Origin: Aquila chrysaetos chrysaetos
Taxonomy: Eukaryota > Chordata > Aves > Accipitriformes > Accipitridae
Direction: 5' to 3'
Length of the DNA stretch: 64,000 bases
Assembly (NCBI RefSeq): GCF_900496995.4
Contig: NC_044023.1
Location: forward strand, 21,956,453 to 22,020,452
Shown: piece by piece, positions 26,419-39,294 of the stretch
How the letters are laid out: every line of letters starts with the position of its first letter
How positions within the stretch are numbered: position 1 is the first letter of the stretch
Notes under the pieces: generated by a model
The model's database searches: none
Seen by the model: the letters and a program-made list of their open reading frames with translations, nothing else
Told to the model about the DNA's origin: nothing
Position numbers and translations under genes: made by a program

Positions 26419-26532
26419 TACCTTCCCAAGCACACAGCCCTTTTGCAGCAAACCATTGAACATACACTTAGCTTTAATCACACTTCTAAAGCTCTCTGAT
26501 TTCAGTGGGATTTAAGTGTGTGCTTGAAGGTA
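26419..26532. mobile_element. Fold-back (MITE-like) element
   Basis: The ends pair: TACCTTCCCAAGCACACA (26419-26436) against TGTGTGCTTGAAGGTA (26517-26532), with a 2-base bulge and otherwise near-perfect complementarity. The interior has a GCAGCAAACCATTGAACATA stretch and a TGATTTCAGTGGGATTTAAG stretch. Both match, from memory, the arms and centre of palindromic elements abundant in turtles and crocodilians, where a TTCAATGGGA centre is followed by TTAAGCACATGCTTAA-like arms. No coding capacity, so any movement would have needed a transposase from elsewhere. Confidence 0.65.
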
Positions 26533-29500
26533 AGCCTGTAACCAAATGGGTTCTTGTACCAAGCTACTAACCCACGTGCATGAGCAAGGACAACTCAAAA
26601 GAATAATATGTTTTTCTTTGATCCAAGTAAATTCAGAAAAAAAAAAAACCCTATTCTTCACGATATGTTTGATTGAACAATAAAGTGCCCAGAATAAAAC
26701 ACTGTGTACAGTATCAGTCTTATAAACTGTGAATATCCTTGTCGTAAGCAGACTGAAATTATATCAGAAAATAGCTTGCTTTTGTAGCGGTTGGCCCCTT
26801 GCAGCTGCCAAGGTGCAGTTGTCTGGTCTGAAAAGCATTTCCACGCCATGCTCCTGCAGGCTGGATTCAGCCATCAGCTTGTGTGTTATTTCCGTAAAAT
26901 ACCTTCCTCCAAAACATTATGCTCTGGCATTTCTAGCAATAAAAAAAGGAGGAAATACAATCCTATTAATTGCTTTCTTCTACTCCTAAACTCAAATATC
27001 CGTGGACTAAAGAAACTTTGTGTCACAGAAGGTTATTTGTCTATTAACACAAACACACACACACATAGCATATACATATATTTGTGCTTTGAGGGAGTCT
27101 CTGTGTCTCTATTATTTGATACATGGGTTTGTATTAAATTTTGGATTGTTTCCCAAAAAAAATCTTAATAATTATTTAGTAAATTTTCGATTCAAGGCAA
27201 ATCTTAAAATTGGACATCAAGTACCCTCAGGCTTAATTTAGAGTGCACATATCGAAACTGGCACAATTCCAATTAGCTTATTAGCTTTATAGATTTGAAT
27301 TCTCTTGGCATGATATCAGAAATAACACAAAGTTTCACACTAACAGCGTTTCTGGCTGGATATAGTCAATCAAATCATCATTTGCATTTAAAACTGGTAT
27401 AAAATTCTACATTTTCTAGTTCCAAATCCCTACCTCTGTGCATTTGTGTCTTTTATGCATACCTTGCATGAACTCCCTATGCGCAATCACGTGAAGATTA
27501 AGTTTAAATCAATGAGGAAAATATGTGAAACATCTGGAAGCATTCATATTTCCACAAAAATACTTTATCTGCACAGCCCATTATGTTGAAACCACGGGAA
27601 CAGTAATTTACCTTTACAGCTATAAAGTCTGTATGGTTATAAAATCTTATCAAATAAAAGCGCATTGTCTTGTCTATGGAAATTCTGTAAGCAGTCCATA
27701 ATTATTTACGATAATCTACTGTTATTACTGTTTACAATAGGAAAATAAAGAATATTCTCCGTTAATTACATTATGTCTAATTTACTGTAGCTAAATATAC
27801 ACTGGCCTACAATGAATGCTGAACTATAGGATGTTGAAATGCAGAAGGGGGAATTATTTCAGCACATCTGATTTCTGCTGTTCTTGGCAACAGATTTAGC
27901 CAAGACAGGAACCCTGGGTGACTGCACGCACGTCGTCCTTACGTTTATAGTCAGAAGCCGCATTTGTTTTGCTGACAAAACAAACTCCCTTCTGCCCGCT
28001 CCCCTGAAGCCTGCCCTGGGTTTCTCTCTGCACACATGGGCCAGGGCTGCGGGATTTGGTCCTTTCGGGTTTCGTGGCTCTTGGGGGGAGTCCCGAGCCC
28101 CTGCAGGCAAGAGCATCCTCCCTGCAGATGTACGTAAGCCTCCAGTGGCCAAGTTTTTGAGCTTTTGTTCTCAATTTGTTTATGTCGGTGGTTTGTGCTG
28201 ATGTTTTAAACATACTGACCACTCCTCTGAGGTACTATCTGGGGGTACTTTAGGAGCGTCTCGGCAGGTCCCACGCTGCAAACTGCTGTCGGAGGCTTTC
28301 TCCCCCCTCCCGCACTCCCGAGGAGCATCCAGGTCTGGGGCAAAACTACCTGGTTCGCTTCACTCTTAGGAATCAACGCCTTCCCCCGGGCCTCACTTCT
28401 GGAGGTTCCTTTACTACTTACTGCTTCTATTTCGGTATCACCTGCCAGGGGCAGTGGCAGACGAAGGGCCAGCCACGCCAGCAGCTGTGCAAGCACAAAA
28501 CAGCTACAGAAACCCGCATCTTTGACCTAAAAAGCTTGTATCTAGCCATAAGCACCCAAGACAACAGATTGATACTGACTGGAAGCAGAGGAAAGCATAG
28601 AGGTAAATTGATCGGCAGCACAGCACACGGGATGCCTAATCAGGAGTCTGCTTTCCTCTGTTTTACTGAAGTGCAACCTACAAAACAAACTGTATATCGT
28701 TAGCAGCACTAAATGAAGCACCGTAACACTCGGCACAACTCTTACTTAAACCTGCCTTCCCCAGGTTTTTCTGAGAAAGTATTTTCTCATCTGTTTGGTG
28801 CCTTTCTGTTATATTTTTATTCCATATGCAGAGGGGTTTTTTTTTCAATGCGTGTGGTTTCTCACAGCTGTCAAGGATGTAGGAATTTGATTCACACACA
28901 AAATCCTTTTCCTAACAGTATAGGAGTATTAGCAGCACAAGCAAGTTGGAAACTTGAGTTTGTGTTTATGCTCGATTCCTATTAGGAGCCACATTCGAAC
29001 TGAACCCCGAATTTGTTCCCCCAAATTTTCAGGTGAAAATAAATCTTCTGCTTTCACCTGTGCGTACAGAAAAACCCTCCCAAATCCACACGGCTGGCTC
29101 CTCCGCACGGCCTGTGCCTGGTTATGAATGGCTTCCCCTGCGCCAGCTGCACTGCTGAAAATATTCTCAGTGTGCTGCCGTAAGATTAGTGGACACTTTA
29201 CCCAGTCTGTGAACTCCAGATAAATCCCAGAACAGCAGCAGGAAGAAAGCAACATAAGCTCAAGCAGAAGGTCTCCGTTTATTGGAAATCCGCATACTAT
29301 ATGCTTGAACGGCTCCAGGGTAACAAACTGCTATACCTGCCTCTCCATATATGCAAGATGAGAAAAGCAGATGCTGCCCTGACCTCTATCCATTGCATTT
29401 GTGTTGCTCTGCTGATCTGTAGTTCTTTGTGTCCCAATTATATTGCTACATTTATTATTCCTATTTAATTCAGTTACTTGTGTTTGGTTTCTAGATGTGT

Positions 29501-31698
29501 CTGGAAAAAAGCTAGATATGGGGATTACATATTCTGTCATTTTTTAGGATTTCCAGTTCATATATTCCCATTATAGAAAGCTGAGATTTCTGCTTTTAGC
29601 ACCTATACAGGTCATAACCTGCTTGGCCATGTCACCCGGCCGAGACCTGCTGCCGGCATAGCTGGTGTCCATGGCCGGGCCAAAGGCAGACGGGGGTAAA
29701 GCCCAGATCTTCCCAACAGCACTGAAACGTGAACCCAGCCCAGGCATGCCGCAGAAGCTCCACGCTGAGGTCCAAGGTGTGAACTGTGTTGGTGAACCCC
29801 TCACCAGAAAGAAAACCAGCCTGGCTTGGATGAGGGTGTTTTGCCATCGAGGTTTCTAAGGGCGGTGGAGGCTCTCCTGTATTCCCAAGGTTTTGCATTG
29901 TCGTGCTGCCAGAAGAAATACCGCAAGCACAGGGAAAAGCTGCAGCGCTGGATCTCCTCCAGCGCTGGTGTCTGCCAGGCCCTGGGGACGGCCACCCAGC
30001 AGGGTCCAGGTGTGAGACGCAACCCCAGCAGTGCCAGGGCATTGACAGCACTGTCCCTAAACACCCTCAGATATCCCTGGGTGGTTTCAGAGCAATACCG
30101 AAGAAGCCAGTGACAAGCTAAAGCCCCAAGGGATCCCCCAGCAGAGAAAGACCAATCGCTCCTGTCTTCGTCTCTTGGAAAGACATGTCATCTCACAGGG
30201 AGCAAGTGGTCCCTCGGGGACAGGGATGGAGAAGGCCACCCCGAGGGCCAGCAAGAAGGTATAGATGGAAGATGTCCGACTTCAGCAACAGCTTCCAGTG
30301 GTCTGCATAACTCAGAAGCTAAAAAGCCCAGCTTTAAGGTACTTTCCGAACCTTTCTCATAAGAAGGTACCCACTCCAGGTCTACACCATAGGCAACGTG
30401 GGCTTAGTTTGACTACTGCTCATCAGATGCTTCTTGCAGGTCAAAGGATAACTTTGCCTCCTCCCTGCCTTTATTATAGGTTGTATGGAAATGCAGAGTT
30501 GAGCCCAATGTTTTAAAAATGCTTAACTGTAAAAAGAAAGCAATTCGTAAAGATGGGAACACATTTTGTGTGCTCATTTGTAGAGTTTTACTTACAAAAT
30601 CTATTTTAAGCCAAGATAAAATTTGAGGTTTACAGATATTTGTGGACCATGCCTTAAGGAAAAACTCCTTACTAATAGATATGGAAATTAATGGAGGTTT
30701 ATATTTTTTCACTAAAACTCTAAATTTTTTTCTCACTATTTTTAGGTAAAGATGAAACAGCAGATTGTTAGAAGAAATAGAAGTACATGAGCAAGGAAGA
30801 TTGCTTTGTGAAAGGACTAGTTCTAACTAGTGATGGAGGATTTATCAAAGCTTGGGACTCTGGGAGTAGATATCAACAGATATGTATCCTGAGTAGGCAA
30901 AAGAAAAATCATTAAATGTACAGCATTTGATGAAGTGCACACTGAAAATAAGGAGATATAAGGAAGACTCTTTTTTCAGCCTGCCAGGTGAGAGTTTTTG
31001 TGTGCTTCACATACACATCTGCAGGATAGCACATCATGGCTAAAAACTTTTTGAACTTCTCCTGACCCTTTAATTAGGGAAATAGTTTGCAGTCAGCCCT
31101 GACTCTTGTTTGAGTTCTGCTTTGGGGAGACTATTATTTACTTTCCCTACTGGGGACATGACTCCCACAGCATTCACACTTTTTCAGCCATCCTGCAGGG
31201 ACATACACAAGGAGCCATGCACTGAAAAACTGGGAATATCATAGAGCACAAGATCACATCTAGTTAAATTCCACAGTTTTTTCCTCCCGTTTCATTTTTC
31301 TAAGGCTTAATAAACAGTCCTGTGTTTTGGTTGCTCTTCCATGAGCTCCTTCCTGTAGATTCCTTTCTTCCTTGTATTATTTAGGGCACATATAAATTGT
31401 GCATAGACCACACACTAAATGTTGCTTTTTTAAATAGCCTAGCATCCAAATACCAGAGTCTACTAAGGCACCAATTAGATAGACACTTGCTGAAATCGTC
31501 TGCTATTTCACTCCCGTTTCTTGTTTCTCCTAACAATTGGTTAGGAGCATTAAAAATGGATCTCTCTGTATTAATGGAGATAGAGTGTTCCTAAGAAAAC
31601 ATGTGTCATGGAAAATCTCCCTGAAACATGTATTCAGCTCTCTTAACTGCTGACTGAAGCAAGAGCCAGAGGAATCCTCATTGGTTAATAAAATGACC
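26533..31698. other. Non-coding DNA with GC-rich patches
   Basis: No supported gene. A short AC tract lies at 27053-27064. GC-richer stretches at about 27990-28480 and 29600-30260 contain overlapping frames up to 139 codons on both strands, with no domain. The segment 27600-27800 is AT-rich and repeat-poor. At 30816-30831 the word ACTAGT occurs twice, 4 bases apart. Confidence 0.5.
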
Positions 31699-31734
31699 GG
31701 TATCACTGTTATTAATCCTAATAACAATGATACC
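31699..31734. repeat. Imperfect hairpin
   Basis: GGTATCA-CT-GTTATTA (31699-31714) folds on TAATAAC-AA-TGATACC (31719-31734): two perfect 7-pair helices separated by a 2x2 mismatch, with the loop ATCC. Outward extension is weak, so it falls short of a normal microRNA precursor stem of about 22 pairs or more. Confidence 0.65.
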
Positions 31735-34700
31735 AGATAATTTCTTGATCTCTTTTCACAGATCCCCAAGAGATACAGCTGACCTTTGAAAATGTACCAA
31801 GTTCAAAACCACACTCATTGAAAATAACAATTCCACTCGGATGGACCACACTGTATTTTTTTCATCCAACAACTGTGAAGAATTTTTTTATATCATTCAT
31901 CCCTGACTAGTGCCAGAGATGAGCAAGTGCGCGTAAGCCCCTGTGCCAGCCATCTGTTGAGTAAAGCCCAGTGCCAGCTGCTTATCGTGGGCTGCAGGTA
32001 AGAACAGGGCTGTAGGAAAGTCAACAGAAAGTTTATGCCCATTTAAAGAGTGTAGGTAGGGATTCATAAAGAAAACCATATTCCAAGCACAGTAACATGG
32101 TTTGGAGTATAGCATTTGCCGACATACTGAAGCTTTTTTTTTTTAAGTGTTTAGTCTGTCAGGAAAACTGCATTGCATATCTTCATTTGGATATTTTTGT
32201 AATGTAGATGACTCAAACCTTGCTCTCTTTATGTCTTTGAATACAAGTCTTTTGCAAGGCATTAAAATACGCTCCCTGAGACTTTCCTTTCATGGGAACT
32301 CGATCAATACCCAGGTAAGTCAAACAGCTGCCTTTCCATTTACTTCCATGTTGAATCAGGTCTTAAGAAAGTCTTTCATAACCCTGGATGGCACTCAAGC
32401 CTTTGCAGCCCATCTCCCAGGAACTCCTGCAGTTTTCAAATAACAGTAGCTCCATCAATTTGATTTATTCCACACTACTTCTCAGGATGACTCTTTTTGT
32501 ACTATTATTTTTAAGCCAGGCTAGAAGTGAATGGAAGAACAAGGGAACGGTGTTTGTAGATTCAGTGAGCTGCCAGTTTGGGATGTGTGGGGTTTATTTT
32601 CAGGACAAACAGGTACATAGAGCTAGGAAAGAGTGTCCCCTCTTCCACAGCCTGGCCTGATCTCTTTGGGGATATTTCTGTACTATGGGTGTGAGAAGTG
32701 TTCCTGCTGCAGCAGTCAGCTCTATGGGCCACAGAGGGATGCTTTATCCATGCTTTATCACTTTCTTTCTTCTGATCCTGATACAAATACAACCCTGAAA
32801 ATAGATAATGTCTTAACATTGCCAACTATCTGGAAACGTTTTCAGCAAAACCCTGCAGATAAGACATCTGAACTCTGTCCCTGGCCAGAATTGATTCGAT
32901 TTCATGATCAGTAAGACACAAATCCCCTGGGACATTCAGCTGATGTTCATGCTCATTTCCCATATTCTGAAGGCTAAGATCAACTCTCAGTCACAGTCCA
33001 TGGAAACGAGCTTGCTGATTTTAAGCCTCTTTCCAGAGGCCCAACCCATCAAAGGCACCCATTCACAGCATACCTAAATTACTCAAGTTCAAGCCTGTAT
33101 TTTTAGTAGGTCTTTACAATATCTCTGGTGTCCTAGCCAAAAGTCCACCACCTCTGTCCTGCCATACTACTTGAATGGCCATGTTAGTGTGCTCTGTCCC
33201 TCTCCTAGATACTAGAATTGCATGATTTAACATATGCCTGTTCCACCATTGTGTGCATGAAAATACTCATTCTTTATCAATATAAGAACAGAGAGATTTT
33301 TTGAAAAAAATATTTATGTATAGCTTTATAATCATCTTCATTAGAAACACTTCATATTTTGACTTTTAGCAAATTCAGTTTTTCTTAGCTGTTCCCCATG
33401 GCAATTATATTCTGGTTGTAAAGAAGACTGTTTCTTAGGAAGATGAATCTCATCTTCTATGAAGACACTGGCTACCACAGCCATTAGGATTTCCTATTTT
33501 AAAATAATCTTGAAAACAAACAACCAGTTGCAGCAACATGCATGTTTCTTACTGGGTCAGAGTAATTTCTTTTCCATTAGTAAGAATTGCTGCTAAAGGG
33601 GGCTTCACTTGTTGTATAACAACAAGGTTATTGACAAGAGAGACCCATGCACATTTGAAAATTAAATGCTATAAAATTGAAGTAATCAAAATAGCACATC
33701 AGTTACATTAAGATGTTAATTACCAGATCTTGATATTTTCAGCCTTGTGTTTTGATGGCGTAAAGATGGTAAAAGGGCTCAGATAATAAATGTTATATAA
33801 TATAATGCCTGAAATGTAGATTCAAGGCAATTTATACTTTTGTCACGTTTAAAAACTTCAGGAATGATTCATTCATTACAAACTTTATAGTAAGTGTGAC
33901 TATTGATTTAAAGGAAACAAGTTCAGAGACGTCAAAAATTGTCTCCTTATTCTTAACATTTGCTAGCCCTTTCCAAAAGACACACATTAATGTAGGTCTG
34001 TCCTATTCATATATGCTATTTGGGCTTTTTTTTTGCTTTGGTTTATGAGCTTTCATAGGGTTATTTTAGATATCTGACTTTACAAGACAACTGATGTAAA
34101 AGATATACATCTTCTGTGTTTTTACCTAACATATAATTAGACCAGCAAGGGTCTAGGTCTTACAACAAAGCCTTAAAAATGATAACTTGGTTCCCAGTAT
34201 GTGACTGAGAGATTTAAATCTTCTCTCGAGGGACAGTGGAAACTACCAGTCTGGATATTTGAAGATGAACAGCATGAAAATACACCAAAATCACTCAGGT
34301 AAGGTACAAGAATTGTGCTGTTATTAATTTTAAAACCTACAAGGGGACTCCTATAAAGATAAATTCAGGACAAAAGAGGCCAGCTAGCTAACTTTTACAG
34401 GTCAAGAAAGCTCTCTTTGGGACGCAATGGGAGGGTTATAGATGAGTCTGAAGAAGAAGAGCTGAAGACTCAGAAGTTTTGGAAATATTTTTTTTTCTTT
34501 ATTTTGCTCTTGCTATTTTTTTTTCCCTGTTGCCTTTCCTTATTAATTTTTAATTGGCAAGCCCAGATTCTTGTGCAAAAGAATCTTGGTTTCTTCCCAG
34601 TTCTTCTAAAACTTTCCTGTCCAGAAAGGAGGGGAGGGAAGGCAACTCCTGTAGGAACTGTCCCATTCCTCAGTGAGAGTAGAGTGGAGACCAAGTTGGG

Positions 34701-36469
34701 ATGGGTCTTCAGCTGCATGTTGCCAGAATCCACTCCTGTGACAGCATTGCCACTGGGAAGGAAGTTATCTGTGCCATTCAAAAGCTATATATGGCATGCA
34801 GCGTACCTGTGAAGAGAGAAAGAATCAAATTTGGCAGTTGGGATCCTGCCCTGCACTGGAGTTATATAGCTCTTGCCCCATTTGTTTGTAGGATTACAAA
34901 TTCCACTTAGGCTAAGCCAAAAAGCTGCAATAACTTCAAAACATATCAATAAATATCCCCTGCTGTTATCCCAGAAGTCAGGGAATTTTCTGAGTTGAGT
35001 CTATTACCCATAATGCTTCAGGAAAATTCACTAATAATGTATATTCTGCTATTGAAATAGGTCACTCCATAGGAACTGTAAGTTCAGTCATTTTCAAAGT
35101 TGGCTATTAGGTGCTATTGCACGAGCTTGACAATTTTTGTTCTCCAATTAAAAAGTAGAACTAGCTTCATCCATGGTCCAAGGATAGCCTTAAAACATAA
35201 AAGCTGACCAGTAGCTGTCTAGGCAAAGCGTGATTCAGAAACCGCACATTAAGAATCTATTTTGGACTTTCTGCCGGTTTTCATTGACACAGAAGATTTA
35301 TGAATTGTGTGTCATGCCGTGCTTTTCATCATGACGGTGACAACCTTTTCTTTTTCACGTCTCATTGTGTTTGTCCCAATCAAATTACAGGTAGCAAATA
35401 ATTAATTTAGTCCCAATATTTGACACATACAATAGATGTGTTTCAGAAGGAATTCAGTTTATTGCAACAAAGTAAGTATTTTTGTTCAATACTGGGAAAT
35501 ATCCTGAAGTCTGACATAACCCTTCAAGATCAAAGGCTACTTGACCACAAGAGTTGTTCTGTCCAGGATTCATTTATATATCTGTTATGGCCATTATTAT
35601 TCAGCAATTCCAAGGTGATGTTTTTGCACAGTATTAGAGTACCTACTCAAACGTACTCTCTTGCCTTCTTTCAGACTGAAGCACAAGTGCGCACCATGGT
35701 GTGTACATGTTGGAGGAAAGCCACCTTCACTTTCCTCTGCAATGATGTGCCCTGAAGAAATTCCGTAGTACGTAATTCAGGTGAAAGGACTGTGACTAGC
35801 AAGATTTTTAGCTGCCAGGAGACCTGTCCTCTGTTGTTTCCCATATGTCTCACTATACAAGATTTCCATTTTAACTCGCTGGGGCAGAATCTAATCCATA
35901 CCTTATACATGTACAATCAGTGTGCTTTAGCAATGCTTTTATAACTGACAAAAATACACCTAACTACTTGTAAGCTCATGCTACTTATGATGGCACAAAG
36001 GAGGACATTCTCCTCCCTTCATTTTTCTGTGTAATAATTCAACTGTACAATGAACAGCAACAATGTCCCTGATAAATTTATCTCTGTATTTTATATATTG
36101 CCATATAATAAATCAACTTTTATAGTTATCATCTTAGTTTGAACTCATGCTGAAAACCTGAGCTTGAGGCTCAGCTTTTATCTCTTCTTCAGAGATCTCT
36201 GGCTTGACTCTTGAACTCCTGTTCACTACTATTCAGACAAGGGGCAATATTTCTACTGACTACTGTAGGAACAGGATTGGGCCATTATTTGACATAGAAA
36301 AGCAGACTAATTGAAGTTAAAATGGTTTTAGAGCTCTAGTTAGGTTGATTTTAATGAGGATTTTTAAAGCTGTCATACTTCTCATGTTTTTTTTCTCTGG
36401 GAATTTTTTCCTTAACAGCGATGTGAGTTATAAAGTGTTCAACCAGTCTTTTGTGTTTTCTCAATACCA
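31735..36469. other. Non-coding DNA, no gene seen
   Basis: Frames of up to 131 codons (34417-34812) lack domains; that one is dominated by a T-rich tract translating as Phe/Leu. Repeat-poor AT-rich segments at about 33640-33790 and 35330-35410 contain several homeodomain-type ATTA words. No interspersed repeat was recognised. Confidence 0.5.
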
Positions 36470-36496
36470 TAGAATTTGTGCACCTCACAAATTCTA
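36470..36496. repeat. Perfect short hairpin
   Basis: TAGAATTTGTG (36470-36480) and CACAAATTCTA (36486-36496) are exact reverse complements with the 5-base loop CACCT. The flanks do not pair. Too short for a microRNA precursor. Confidence 0.7.
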
Positions 36497-37085
36497 AAAA
36501 TAAATACAAATGAAAGCCAAACCCTTTCTCTTTCCTTTCTTTAATCACACCTCTCCATGAGTAGGGAGTGCACTTTGCCCAATTGAATTTTCTTTCACTC
36601 AAAACTTCACGAAAAGCAAACATTAATGGAGATGTAATCTCCATTGCAGTGTGAACTTACTTTGAAATTCAAGTGACTGTACATAGAATTTTTTTCAGAT
36701 CTATTTTGCAGTAGCAATGCAGCTTTTAAGTGGCATCAATGGCAACTATACAATAACTGAAATAACAGCAGCCACATTATATTCTGATAATTGCAGAATT
36801 AAGTTGTGTTGCTGTTTCAAGAGGGTGTTTACCCCTGGGAAGAGGGCTGAGCCAGGTATGGGCATCCTAGACCACCTTTCATTTAGCAGTATATATTAGT
36901 TTGATTAAAGTTAATAAAGCAAGAAGAGATTTAGCAAATGGAACTAATGTTCAGAGATAATTTCAGTTGGAATGAATGAACAAGAGATGTGGAGAAGTAA
37001 TTACAGGAATTTGCTAAAGACCTCTAGGGTGAAATGCACATGACCACAGCACACTGTATGAAGGAACAGAATGCAAAACAAAACA

Positions 37086-37260
37086 TAGTTAGTAATAGGA
37101 TACTTCAATTATCCAGAAGTAAATTGGGAACAGCCTGTGGTAATACTGCCAGTATGTTTATAACAATGCAGAGCTAATGCAGCATTGTTAGAGAACCAGT
37201 TGGTAAGCAGGCTGCAAGGGGCTGGAGAAAAATATGTGGGCTAAGTATTATTAGGGTGTC
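37086..37260 (+). mobile_element. CR1/L3-type LINE endonuclease remnant
   Basis: In one frame the bases 37089-37130 read LVIGYFNYPEVNWE. This is close to the GDFNYP...W motif of the apurinic-type endonuclease domain in CR1-superfamily LINEs; the usual Asp is replaced by Tyr, which would inactivate it. An in-frame TAG lies directly upstream. The rest of the element is too decayed to delimit, so the right boundary is approximate. It is separate from, and more decayed than, the CR1 tail at 39 kb. Confidence 0.55.
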
Positions 37261-38154
37261 TGCCATTCTGCTGTTCACGTTGCTCAGTGCCTCGCAGCTG
37301 GAGCAGCTCCTTTGGTTGACCGAGGTGTCACCCAACACCAACACTCATCCAGTCAAGGGTGCACTGAAGACGACTTGCCACACCTCCGATACTTCTATTT
37401 TGGTCTGTATAGTTCTAGAGTAATTTTTAGGAAGCAAAATTATAATAAACAGAAGGGTTTTAAATGATAAAGCACTGTACTTGTTAGCATTTTACTCCTC
37501 TTTGGCTGATCTGGATTACAGCACAGTGGTACTTGTTTATTCTGATGAACTCTGACTTTGAAAGACTCCGACAGGACTTAGCTGCACTCTTTTAATCTAA
37601 GAGTATAACCTGTAATCAATAAGAAAGGGTTTTAAAATCATCAATAATTTATTCAAAATTATTCAGTTTTTCAGCCTTCCAGGAACACTGTTTGTGATTC
37701 AATGTAATTTCAGCATAAATAACATGTTAATTTTACCCTTCTCCAACTATAATGTTGTTGCTGCAATATGAATTAATACTGAAAAGCTACAATTCATTCT
37801 GTTGTATAAAATATTAAAAGACTGGTAGATGCTATATAGTTGTCATCATGCTTATGCCAGTTTGAAGCTAAGCTATTTCTGGGGCAGATATAGATGGCAT
37901 ACAGCAGGTCTCAGCACACCAGTGCAGATAGCCTGAAGGAAGGCTCTCAGTGCATGTTTTGCAGATCCTGTGCTATGGAAAATGCTGCTCTCATCTGGAA
38001 AGCAATTGTGTGAAAGTGTGGACACTGAGTTTTATGCGCACTGCCTCTCAGTGATTCCTGTACAGATGTGTTCAATTTATAGTTCAAGGTTTTTTCTTCA
38101 ACAGCCAGACTCAGCAAATTCATCCTAAGATATGAGATTCGAGCTGGGTTCACT
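37261..38154. other. Non-coding DNA, no gene seen
   Basis: AT-rich, with a modest GC rise at about 37280-37390. No recognisable repeat or exon. Confidence 0.5.
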
Positions 38155-38192
38155 CATTCCTTCCTTCTTTCCTTCCATCCTTCCTTCCATCC
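38155..38192. repeat. (TTCC)n microsatellite, imperfect
   Basis: A pyrimidine-only tract of TTCC units with occasional TTTC and ATCC variants. On the opposite strand it is an imperfect GGAA tract, a word recognised by ETS-family factors. Confidence 0.85.
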
Positions 38193-39158
38193 CGATTTCA
38201 GTCTTTCATTTCACTGTTTGATCCAGACTCACAAAGATACAGATGTATTTTTATACCCTAAAGAAAACTATGTTTCCAGCTACATTCAGAGATGACGAGT
38301 CTACAGTTGATGGGCTTAACTTACAAAGCAGAATCAAACTGCACCCATTCTCCTCGGAATGTACATATCCTCCCTGAAAAGCAACATAACAAGGAAGCAC
38401 GGCAAATTTCCTGTATATAGGAAATTTCTGTAGAACCAGCATTATTTTAGGTAGATTCATTTGTCTGGCTGACATTTCAAAATAGATGTATAAGCAGATA
38501 TCATGGGACTACTTTTGTAACAAGCATAAAAACCATATTCTGTACTTAGTAGAAACTTGACTAAAAAAGTATAAGGGAATAACATTACTAGCTAATTGGA
38601 AAACTGCTCTATGAACATACACATGGAAGGCAACATCCTTAACAGAGGTGGTGAGGTATTGGCATTAAAAGCACAAAATTCTTTAACTTGCTTGCGTGGA
38701 CATTGATATGATAAACGTCTTGCTGGTAAGAGGACTGTAGCCTGAAGAAGCAGCACAGCTTCTTATAGCTGCCTCTGTTTCCAGCCCTAGCACTGGCCTC
38801 ATTTGACGTCATTTTACCTTGAGATTGGATTTTCACCCTATCCCTCAGCTATGCTTAGAAACATATTGATGGGACACAGCATTTCGGGGCAAGCACAACT
38901 TCTGCGTACGCCCTGTGGGACGTCACCCTCGGTTTAGCGATGCTGAACCTTAACACGTTCAATGGGGCTGCAGAGTCCTCAGCAAGAACTGAAATGCCAT
39001 TTCCTTCCGTGATAGAAATAAGGCTCCTCTGCCCACCCTGCTGGACATTGAGGAGAATGACCTTCGGTTTTCTTGTTTTGCTGTTAATGATGATTTAACA
39101 TGTGCAAGAAACCTCTTATGCTACTTGCTAGGCTTGAGTTCAATGAACACCTGCAAAG
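38193..39158. other. Non-coding DNA, no gene seen
   Basis: No recognisable gene or repeat. A small CpG cluster occurs at about 38885-38960, just before the CR1 tail. Confidence 0.5.
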
Positions 39159-39294
39159 GTTTTCAAAAACCACGTAGATGTGGCACTTCAGGACACGGTT
39201 TAGTGGGCATGGTGGTGTTGGGTTGGCGGTAGGACTCAATGATCTTAAAGGTCTTTTCCAACCTAAACGATTCTATGATTCTATGATTCTATGA
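39159..39294 (+). mobile_element. CR1 LINE 3' end, well preserved
   Basis: Contains the canonical CR1 3' untranslated words GTAGATGTGGCACTTCAGGA, GGTTTAGTGGGCATGGTGG, GACTCAATGATCTTAAAGG and TCTTTTCCAACCTAAACGAT. It then ends in three tandem copies of the octamer ATTCTATG (about 39270-39294), the defining CR1 terminus. Only about 135 bases remain, a typical 5'-truncated insertion. It is the least diverged CR1 copy here and resembles avian CR1-Y type tails. This element is the main evidence for a bird-like genome. Confidence 0.95.

Noticed and set aside
29632..30051. 139-codon minus-strand frame and overlapping frames
   Set aside because: Overlapping frames are open on both strands through a GC-rich stretch, typical of composition and not coding.
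31699..31734. microRNA precursor at the interrupted hairpin
   Set aside because: Paired length is about 14 plus mismatches and the flanks do not extend the stem enough.
34417..34812. 131-codon plus-strand frame with a Phe/Leu-rich segment
   Set aside because: The hydrophobic part is the translation of a T-rich tract, and the frame has no recognisable domain.
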